The notes beneath the pieces are model-generated. The model ran no database searches and was not told where the DNA came from. It saw only the letters and a list, made by a program, of their open reading frames with translations. DNA of 14,551 nt from Euryarchaeota archaeon UBA257. Lineage in GTDB: Archaea > Thermoplasmatota > Poseidoniia > Poseidoniales > Thalassarchaeaceae. The DNA is taken from NCBI GenBank assembly GCA_002498985.1, contig DAJO01000053.1:4048-18598 (forward strand), in the 5' to 3' direction. The translations under genes and the position numbers were made by a program. Within the stretch, counting starts at the first letter, position 1. Every line of letters begins with the position of its first letter. Shown one piece after another: positions 7,073 through 12,266 of this stretch.

Positions 7073-7135
7073 GTTCGTCGCAGAGACAATCTGTTAATGA
7101 AAGAAACGGAATCAGAGTAATGCTCTAATATTAAC
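7073..7135 (-). promoter_or_regulatory. Possible promoter upstream of the hydratase gene
   Basis: The gap between the flavoprotein stop and the hydratase start contains, on the minus strand, a TATA-like GTTAATATTA that overlaps the flavoprotein stop (about 7126-7135). An interrupted dyad AGAG-TAATG-CTCT (7114-7126) follows just downstream. The inner GAGTAATGCTC loosely resembles GAGTACCTACTC in front of the PaaG-like gene. Start at ATG 7072 would leave a leader of some 30-40 bases. This is weak evidence for a separate promoter; read-through from the flavoprotein gene is also possible. Confidence 0.3.
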
Positions 7136-8354
7136 TATCAGAGTCGCTGAATGATAGTTTTGCCCCACTTTTCCTGACAATATTCCATTGTTCACCTATC
7201 TCGTTAGCTTTGTCACTAGGTTCCCATATATCTCTCTTCAAAGGCCCTCTAAATGGCATCCTATGAACTAGACGGCCGTCTTGTAACTTCTTTTTTCTCA
7301 GCATTGATAGTTTGACAAGCGGCCATAGAGATTTTCTAAAAATACCTGGTTGGTACACCCATTTCATAAAACTCAACCCCTCTCCTTTCTTTTCTTGGTC
7401 TCTCATCCAGTATTTTGCTACAAATTTAAACCCTTTATCGCCTACTCTGTTCATTAAAAATCTATTAATTGCACTTGTTTTAATCAAAGGAACAAGTTTC
7501 TTTTTTACTTCGACCTCATAATCGCACTCTTTGAGGATTGATTGTGCTGCTAAGACTCCGCTTGTGATTGCGTATCTCATCCCAAAACCCCACATAAAAT
7601 CCTGTAAACCTCCGGCTTCACCAACATATATTTTATTTTCATGAACATATTTTTTTGGCAAACTAAAGTCTCCCTTACCACCGACTCTCTTGATAGGAAT
7701 TCTATTCAATTTATAGTGAGATTCATACCAAGCGATAGTTTCATTAAGATACCTGCCTGATTTCTTTTGTTTCCTCCATAAACATGTACAAATTAGTCCC
7801 ACTCCATCAATTATAATTAGGTATGAATATGCGCCAGGGGCCAATTTATCATTCAGTTGAAATGCCACATGGTTGGGGTGATCGGTATGGAAAATTTCCC
7901 CAAAAGCAATCGCGCTAGAATCTTTTGGACCCGCTGCAATGATATCGCAGTCGTCTGGTTTGACCCTAGCTTCATAGTGTATATTAGCACCGGCTGATAT
8001 TGCCATTCTTTTGAATCCCTGATCTATGCAATGTTCGTCAGTCCCCCTCTCTACAACTCTGAAAGCAGTGCCGTTTGATTTTGGATTTGTGATTACATCA
8101 TCTGGATGAATTAAATCTATGATTTCAAATGCATTTGACTTAAATTCTTCAGGTTCTAACCCCCAGCTCCTCATTTCATCAAAAAAGTCATTTTCGCTTG
8201 TCCAATTCTCTATTCCTTGGAAATCTCCATCAAATCTCGCTCCACTATCTTTACGTATCTCATGAACATGAACTTCTTTGCCGGCTTTGGCAAGGATTGT
8301 CGCTGCAGCAAGTCCCGATAGCCCCGCTCCAAGGATGTCAATCCTCTCCTTCAT
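7131..8354 (-). CDS. FAD-dependent oxidoreductase, geranylgeranyl reductase-like
   Basis: This 407-residue flavoprotein starts with the dinucleotide-binding motif IDILGAGLSGLAAATILAKAG (glycines at about 9, 11 and 14) and an acidic residue ending the second strand (HVHEIRKDSG). The second FAD signature is YVGEAGGLQDFMWGFGMRYA, which corresponds to the GDAAG motif of geranylgeranyl reductase and PHBH-type enzymes. In archaea such enzymes typically saturate isoprenoid chains of membrane lipids, using reduced ferredoxin or F420. This member is divergent and its substrate is open. The C-terminal 120 residues are basic and aromatic (MKWVYQPGIFRKSLWPL), possibly for membrane contact. ATG 8354 is chosen because the Rossmann motif follows at once; a longer in-frame reading to 8513 adds 53 unlikely residues and crosses the divergent moaE promoter. 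Placement upstream of the acyl-CoA genes may be incidental. Confidence 0.78.
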   Translation of the reverse strand: MKERIDILGAGLSGLAAATILAKAGKEVHVHEIRKDSGARFDGDFQGIENWTSENDFFDEMRSWGLEPEEFKSNAFEIIDLIHPDDVITNPKSNGTAFRVVERGTDEHCIDQGFKRMAISAGANIHYEARVKPDDCDIIAAGPKDSSAIAFGEIFHTDHPNHVAFQLNDKLAPGAYSYLIIIDGVGLICTCLWRKQKKSGRYLNETIAWYESHYKLNRIPIKRVGGKGDFSLPKKYVHENKIYVGEAGGLQDFMWGFGMRYAITSGVLAAQSILKECDYEVEVKKKLVPLIKTSAINRFLMNRVGDKGFKFVAKYWMRDQEKKGEGLSFMKWVYQPGIFRKSLWPLVKLSMLRKKKLQDGRLVHRMPFRGPLKRDIWEPSDKANEIGEQWNIVRKSGAKLSFSDSDS

Positions 8355-8456
8355 GCATTTGCGTATGAGGTATATAGTTTGAATAGTTTGGTCATTTACA
8401 ATCAAAGAGTTCATCCGATAATTTGTCTTCGAACAGTTCATAAGCGGGTTACTGAG
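8355..8456. promoter_or_regulatory. Divergent promoter region between the flavoprotein and moaE
   Basis: The 102-base gap separates divergent starts. For the minus gene a TATA-like CTATATAC (about 8370-8377) lies about 20 bases before ATG 8354, so the transcript would be nearly leaderless. For moaE the tract CGATAATTTG (about 8416-8425) is about 35 bases before ATG 8457. I see no strong dyad apart from short TTCGAA. These are promoter-like tracts only; no start site is proven. Confidence 0.4.
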
Positions 8457-8885
8457 ATGGAAAAAGACAAGATTATTATCCTTGTAGAAAAAGAAAATCT
8501 CAATCCAGAACAACTTCGTTCTGTGATAGATGTTGATGGATGCGGAAGTGTGGTTTCTTTTGTTGGTTTAACTAGGGGTGAAGACAACGAAATCAAGGTA
8601 AAGAGACTGGAATTTGATGCTTGGGAAAATAAATTACATGAAGTTCTTACAGATATTGCGAGAATTTCTATCGAAAAATTTGATGTCAAATCAGTTCTAA
8701 TTGCGCATAGGACTGGAATTGTAGAGCCTTCAGAACCTATAGTCTGTATTCATGTTGGTTCGAAACATCGAGCGGCGGGATTCAAAGCCTGTTCATGGTT
8801 AATTGATGAGCTTAAACTACAAGCGCCATTATGGAAAAAAGAAGTTAGATCGGATGGTGAAATCTGGAAACAAGGTCTTGGATAA
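8457..8885 (+). CDS. moaE: Molybdopterin synthase catalytic (large) subunit MoaE
   Basis: This 142-residue protein matches MoaE, the large subunit of molybdopterin synthase, which with thiocarboxylated MoaD puts two sulfurs into cyclic pyranopterin monophosphate. Landmarks are GSVVSFVGLTRGED (30-43), LEFDAWE (51-57), IAHRTGIVEPSEP (82-94), SKHRAAGFKACSWLIDELK (102-120), and the catalytic lysines in ELK (Lys120) and PLWKKE (Lys127). The start at ATG 8457 gives the family's normal length. An in-frame TTG at 8379 would add 26 residues and run into the divergent promoter. It is followed after 60 bases by moaC; no MoaD, MoaA or MoeA gene is in the window. Confidence 0.93.
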   Translation: MEKDKIIILVEKENLNPEQLRSVIDVDGCGSVVSFVGLTRGEDNEIKVKRLEFDAWENKLHEVLTDIARISIEKFDVKSVLIAHRTGIVEPSEPIVCIHVGSKHRAAGFKACSWLIDELKLQAPLWKKEVRSDGEIWKQGLG

Positions 8886-8945
8886 ATATCGAATCAAGAT
8901 TTAACTTCCGTTTATCTGAATAATGAGTACCATCTCCGAGATTCC

Positions 8946-9416
8946 ATGAGTGTTGATGAATTAAAAAATTCATGGTCCGCTATTGCAGATATAGGGGGTA
9001 AAGATGTGGTCTTTCGCGAAGCAATAGCGACAGGAGTTTTGCAACTATCATCATCCGGTATTGAAGCAGTCAAGGGGCGTTCGAAGAAAGGTGATGTACG
9101 AGAAATTTCAACTATTGCTTCAATACAAGCTGTTAAAGAAACTCCGAGAATTCTCCCTCATTGTCACACGATACCGATTGAGGGGTGCTCTGTAGAATGG
9201 CAAATTGAAGGTTGTAATCTTAGATGTACTGTTACTGTTAGAACACACTGGCGAACAGGCGTAGAGATGGAAGCTTTGTGTGGAGTTAACGCTGGGTTAT
9301 TGTGTGCATGGGATATGCTGAAGTCTGTTGAAAAAGATTCGGAGGGGCAATATCCTGATTCTAGAATCAATAATGTTCATGTTCTGAAAAAGAGCAAAGG
9401 AGACCAACATAATTGA
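8946..9416 (+). CDS. moaC: Cyclic pyranopterin monophosphate synthase MoaC
   Basis: This 156-residue protein is MoaC, which converts the MoaA product 3',8-cyclo-7,8-dihydro-GTP into cyclic pyranopterin monophosphate, the first stable intermediate of molybdenum cofactor synthesis. Catalytic landmarks are present: lysine in KKGDV (Lys48), histidines in LPHCHTIPI (72 and 74), the signature TGVEMEALCG (104-113), Asp123 and Lys126 in AWDMLKSVEKD, and a lysine-rich C terminus (LKKSKGD). The length matches the family. It follows moaE in the same direction and precedes the fructose-bisphosphatase gene by 25 bases, so the four plus-strand genes could be read together although they serve two unrelated pathways. 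Confidence 0.94.
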   Translation: MSVDELKNSWSAIADIGGKDVVFREAIATGVLQLSSSGIEAVKGRSKKGDVREISTIASIQAVKETPRILPHCHTIPIEGCSVEWQIEGCNLRCTVTVRTHWRTGVEMEALCGVNAGLLCAWDMLKSVEKDSEGQYPDSRINNVHVLKKSKGDQHN

Positions 9417-9441
9417 ATGCTGATTACCACTCCGAAGTAAT

Positions 9442-10392
9442 ATGGCAACCGTTGATTTAGAGAAATATTTCCTTCAGGCCACAGAATCTGCAGCAATTGC
9501 TGCGTCAAAATGGATTGGTAAAGGTGATGGTAAAGCAGCCGATGGTGCCGCGGTTGAAGCAATGAGGGCAGTTTTTGATACCGTCCCATTCGATGGACGT
9601 GTTGCTATCGGAGAGGGAGAAAGGGATGATGCTCCAATGTTATGGATTGGCGAACCCTTGGGTTCATTACAAGGAGATGTAAATTCTCCCGCAATTGATA
9701 TTGCAGTAGACCCTCTAGAATGCACTAATCATGTAGCCTATAATTTGCCAAATGCAATGGCCGTCCTTGCCGCCGCACCACGAGGTACTTTGTTACATGC
9801 ACCTGACTGCTATATGAATAAAATTTCAGGCTCTGCAGAGTTGATGGGAGAAATATCTCTGGATGCCTCAACTTCATATAACATTGAGGCGACTTCAAAT
9901 GCTTTGGACAAATCTATTGAATCATTAAATGTTGTAGTTATGGACCGTCCTCGGCATAAAAAATTAATCAAAGAATTGAATGATTTATCGGTAAATGTAG
10001 TTTTGATAGGAGATGGAGATATCGCGGCGGCTTTGAATGCAGCAGATCCAGAATCTGAAATTGATTTATTGATGGGTATTGGAGCAGCTCCCGAAGGAGT
10101 AATTACTGCTGCAGCACTGAGGGGGTTAAATGCTCCTTTCCAAGGTCGTTTAATCTTCAAAAATGAAGGGCATAGATCTAGAGCAGAGGAAATGATTGAT
10201 GGTGATATTGAGAGGTTATGGGAGCGTGACGATTTATGCTCATCTGATGATGCATTGTTTATTGGAACTGGAGTTTGTTCAGGGCGTACAAAAGGAGTCA
10301 CTTTTGAAAATGGTAAATATTTGGTTGAATCTGAAGTGATTGATGTGTCAAGCGGTATTCATAAATTTGTTCGTGGTTCTCATGATAGTTGA
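9442..10392 (+). CDS. glpX: Class II fructose-1,6-bisphosphatase (GlpX family)
   Basis: This 316-residue protein belongs to the GlpX family, which dephosphorylates fructose 1,6-bisphosphate to fructose 6-phosphate in gluconeogenesis using divalent metal. Metal and active-site segments are visible: GEGERDDAPMLWIGE (57-71, Glu58), DIAVDPLECT (86-95, Asp90 and Glu93), PNAMAVLA, the phosphate-binding MGIGAAPEGV (211-220, Glu218) and GRLIF. The signature usually written DPxEGT reads DPLECT here, with Cys94 replacing glycine, followed by NHVAY instead of the usual residues. All metal-binding acidic positions remain. Gluconeogenic archaea typically use the bifunctional aldolase/phosphatase instead, so GlpX together with the adjacent class I aldolase points to a pathway of bacterial type. 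No Shine-Dalgarno is seen before ATG 9442. Confidence 0.92.
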   Translation: MATVDLEKYFLQATESAAIAASKWIGKGDGKAADGAAVEAMRAVFDTVPFDGRVAIGEGERDDAPMLWIGEPLGSLQGDVNSPAIDIAVDPLECTNHVAYNLPNAMAVLAAAPRGTLLHAPDCYMNKISGSAELMGEISLDASTSYNIEATSNALDKSIESLNVVVMDRPRHKKLIKELNDLSVNVVLIGDGDIAAALNAADPESEIDLLMGIGAAPEGVITAAALRGLNAPFQGRLIFKNEGHRSRAEEMIDGDIERLWERDDLCSSDDALFIGTGVCSGRTKGVTFENGKYLVESEVIDVSSGIHKFVRGSHDS

Positions 10393-10444
10393 TTCCGGAC
10401 TGTCAAAGCGATGCCTTCATTTCCTATAGCCTTCACGTTAGCAT

Positions 10445-10449
10445 GAGGT
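10445..10449 (+). promoter_or_regulatory. Ribosome binding site of the aldolase gene
   Basis: GAGGT lies 6 bases before ATG 10456, a normal Shine-Dalgarno spacing. The preceding GlpX gene lacks such a site. This supports ATG 10456 as the aldolase start and its translation as an internal gene of a polycistronic message. Confidence 0.55.
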
Positions 10450-10455
10450 TAGTAT

Positions 10456-11469
10456 ATGGATACTCAACTACTTGAAAAAACAGCAAGCGAACTAGTCGCA
10501 GCAGGTAAAGGAATTCTCGCTGCGGATGAAAGTAACGGGACTATGTCAAATCGCCTCGAAGCAGTAGGTGTTTCAGCATCTCCCGAAACAAGAAATGCTT
10601 ACAGGGCCAACCTTTTCTCGGCTAATGGTTATGAAAAATTCATTAGTGGAGTGATATTATTTGATGAAACAATAAGGCAAAAGATGCCGGACGGTAGGTC
10701 TATTCCAGATGCTTTAACTTCCTTAGGTGTATATCCTGGAATTAAGGTAGATACCGGGGCAAAAAATTTAGCCAACCATGAAGGTGAAAAAATCACCGAA
10801 GGACTTGATGGATTAAGAGAAAGGTGTGAAGAGTATTTTTCAATGGGTGCTAGATTTGCTAAGTGGCGTGCAGTTATCGAGATAGGTGACGGAAAACCTT
10901 CCGACGCATGTATTTCAACAAATGCTCATGCATTGGCCAGATACGCATCAATTTGTCAAGAGCAAGGTTTGGTCCCAATTATTGAACCAGAGGTATTAAT
11001 GGCCGGAATTCATGATGCTGAGACTTGCTATGAAGTCACCTCATCTATTTTACAGGCTACTTTTGAACAGTGTCGAATCCAGGGTGTACATATTCCCGGT
11101 GCTTTACTAAAGCCAAATATGATAATTGCTGGAAATTCTTGCTCTGAACAAATTTCTCGTGAAAAAGTTGCTCAGATGACTGTAGATTGTTTAACCGAAC
11201 AAGTCCCGAATGATCTTCCAGGTATTGTATTCCTGTCTGGTGGTCAATCTGATGAAGATGCGACAGCACATTTAAATTTAATGAATTCTATGACTATTAA
11301 TCATCCTTGGCAACTATCTTATTCATTTGGTAGAGCATTACTGGCTAATGCATTGAAAACGTGGGCAACCGGAGATAATGAAGGAAGCCGATCAGTATTT
11401 TTACACCGTTCAAAAATGAATAGTCTAGCTAGAACTGGAGATTGGAGTTCAGAACTAGAAAATAAATAG
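10456..11469 (+). CDS. Class I fructose-bisphosphate aldolase, glycolytic (eukaryote-like) type
   Basis: This 337-residue enzyme belongs to the glycolytic class I aldolase family familiar from animals, plants and some bacteria. It condenses dihydroxyacetone phosphate and glyceraldehyde 3-phosphate (or cleaves the product) through a Schiff base. Landmarks by analogy to the rabbit enzyme are GILAADES (19-26, Asp24), GIKVDTG (95-101, Lys97), FAKWRAV with Lys136, PIIEPEV with Glu177 and Glu179, Schiff-base Lys219 in ALLKPNM, FLSGGQS (259-265), and SYSFGRALL with the phosphate-binding arginine. Archaea normally carry the unrelated DhnA-type class I enzyme or FBP aldolase/phosphatase, so this gene is probably an ancient acquisition. 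Codon use looks like that of its neighbours. It sits 63 bases after glpX; the two catalyse successive gluconeogenic steps. Confidence 0.93.
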   Translation: MDTQLLEKTASELVAAGKGILAADESNGTMSNRLEAVGVSASPETRNAYRANLFSANGYEKFISGVILFDETIRQKMPDGRSIPDALTSLGVYPGIKVDTGAKNLANHEGEKITEGLDGLRERCEEYFSMGARFAKWRAVIEIGDGKPSDACISTNAHALARYASICQEQGLVPIIEPEVLMAGIHDAETCYEVTSSILQATFEQCRIQGVHIPGALLKPNMIIAGNSCSEQISREKVAQMTVDCLTEQVPNDLPGIVFLSGGQSDEDATAHLNLMNSMTINHPWQLSYSFGRALLANALKTWATGDNEGSRSVFLHRSKMNSLARTGDWSSELENK

Positions 11470-11485
11470 TAATTTTCTATTTATT
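11461..11485. terminator. AT-rich inverted repeat shared by convergent genes
   Basis: AATAAATAG (11461-11469) and CTATTTATT (11477-11485) form a perfect 9-base inverted repeat around a 7-base loop TAATTTT. The repeat contains the stop codons of the plus-strand aldolase gene and the minus-strand small winged-helix gene. T-rich tracts on either strand fit archaeal termination, and the symmetry would serve both directions. The function is inferred; the stem is weak because it is nearly all A/T. Confidence 0.45.
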
Positions 11486-11735
11486 CTTGTCTTTCTTGCG
11501 CACCAGGGCGTAATTGCCATACGCATATTTCATAACGTCCAGAAAGAGCTCCGCCACGCTTTGTAGTTGCAATTTTCATAATGTCTTTATCTTTAGATAA
11601 TACGTTACCTAACTGTTGAGGTGTTGTGCCATGTCTCATGGTTGAATTAACATGTTCTAATATTTCAGTAGTGTTTGCCTCGCCCTTTGTATCAAGGAAT
11701 TTTTTAATTTTCTGTCTTAATCTAGTAGTTCTCAT
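11481..11735 (-). CDS. Small winged-helix-like protein, 84 residues
   Basis: This short basic protein is of unknown function. Its N-terminal 50 residues (RLRQKIKKFLDTKGEANTTE onward) read like a winged-helix DNA-binding domain: helix, then a TTEILEHV recognition-type segment, then TPQQLGNVLSKDKDI. The last third (KRGGALSGRYEICVWQL) is probably a beta wing. The layout parallels the upstream gene: basic helix, NTxEI, a L(S/E)(K/S)D.(D/T)I segment, a lysine-Gly turn, then G.xYxxxxW. The two are therefore probably diverged paralogues. Its ATG lies 2 bases past the previous stop, with GGAGA at 11745-11749 nine bases upstream, inside the end of the other gene. The two are surely one operon. It could bind DNA or RNA; no ligand domain is present. 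Confidence 0.72.
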   Translation of the reverse strand: MRTTRLRQKIKKFLDTKGEANTTEILEHVNSTMRHGTTPQQLGNVLSKDKDIMKIATTKRGGALSGRYEICVWQLRPGAQERQE

Positions 11736-11737
11736 AT

Positions 11738-12022
11738 TTACTTATCTCCATTACTTCTAGGCTGTTTTCTTTCATGATGTAATACCCATTCATCGGTAGC
11801 CCATTCCGATAAAGGGTACTCTTTCCCAATAACTCCGCTTTTCATAATCCTCCCAATTCTAATTATCGTCGGATCTGATTCTAAGATAGCTGCAATATCA
11901 TAATTGTCTTCTAGTAGGATGCTATTAGACAGCCAATCTTTAATTTCAACCGTATTCCTAGGTTTTTCTGAAAGGTGTTTTTTAACTAAATCACGAATTG
12001 TTTCCGCATTCATTAATCTCAT
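11738..12022 (-). CDS. Small winged-helix-like protein, 94 residues (paralogue of the downstream gene)
   Basis: This 94-residue protein is of unknown function, with a winged-helix-like layout. A basic first helix (AETIRDLVKKHLSEKP) is followed by NTVEIKDWLSNS, a segment with YDIAAILESDPTIIRIG resembling the turn and recognition helix, and a wing-like KSGVIGKEYPLSEW. It aligns along its length with the 84-residue product encoded next to it, suggesting tandem duplication. Two in-frame ATGs, at 12022 and 12013, are both preceded by GA-rich sequence, so the start is uncertain by three residues. It is divergent from the large winged-helix gene, and the 244-base gap between them carries repeated heptamers. 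A regulatory role for the pair is an inference from fold and position. Confidence 0.7.
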   Translation of the reverse strand: MRLMNAETIRDLVKKHLSEKPRNTVEIKDWLSNSILLEDNYDIAAILESDPTIIRIGRIMKSGVIGKEYPLSEWATDEWVLHHERKQPRSNGDK

Positions 12023-12266
12023 CTCTCATTCTATCGGCTTCGACTGCCGGTTCGATATAGGTAGGGCGGCGGGGGGTAATATAACGCTTCTGCAACTTAT
12101 TGTTCAATTTAGTTACATATTGTTGCACTAATCATGACCTTTTCTAAGTCATTATTCAGTGTTAAAATGGAAGTAGTTATTTTTCCAGTAGAAATATGTA
12201 ACAAAATGTAACTATAATAGATAATTTAATACATACTTTGTAAGTGGTTGATTACGGAGGCGGTCA
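12023..12266. promoter_or_regulatory. Divergent regulatory region with mirrored heptamer pairs
   Basis: This is the largest gap in the window. It holds GTTACAT (12112-12118) and, at a 10-base step, GTTGCAC (12122-12128). Further on it holds ATGTAAC twice at the same 10-base step (12196-12202 and 12206-12212). The second pair is the inverse complement of the first, so one binding unit occurs in opposite orientations about 70 bases apart. TGCAAC (12091-12096) adds a further inverted copy of the core. The second pair lies just upstream of a TATA-like TTTAATAC (about 12223-12231) serving the plus gene. A minus-strand GTTATATTA (about 12077-12085) could serve the two small genes. The region also has a G-rich run at 12064-12076. 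The repeats are seen directly; the promoter roles are inferred. Confidence 0.55.
12256..12260 (+). promoter_or_regulatory. Strong Shine-Dalgarno of the large winged-helix gene
   Basis: GGAGG precedes ATG 12267 by 6 bases, the best such site in the window. With an in-frame TGA at 12249-12251 just upstream, it fixes the start of the long reading frame that continues past the right edge. Confidence 0.7.

Noticed and set aside
8379..8456. N-terminal extension of moaE from TTG 8379
   Set aside because: The added 26 residues match nothing in MoaE and cover the divergent promoter; ATG 8457 gives the normal family length.
8355..8513. N-terminal extension of the flavoprotein by 53 residues
   Set aside because: The dinucleotide-binding motif should be at the very N terminus, and the extension would overlap the moaE start region on the other strand.
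9810..10301. A 163-codon minus-strand reading frame inside glpX
   Set aside because: It lies entirely opposite a conserved enzyme, and its composition is a low-complexity shadow (Ser/Pro rich) with no motif.
12030..12075. GGTTCGATA near 12050, which resembles a tRNA T-loop
   Set aside because: The flanking bases do not form a T-stem, no acceptor stem or anticodon arm fits, and the upstream bases belong to the start of a coding gene.
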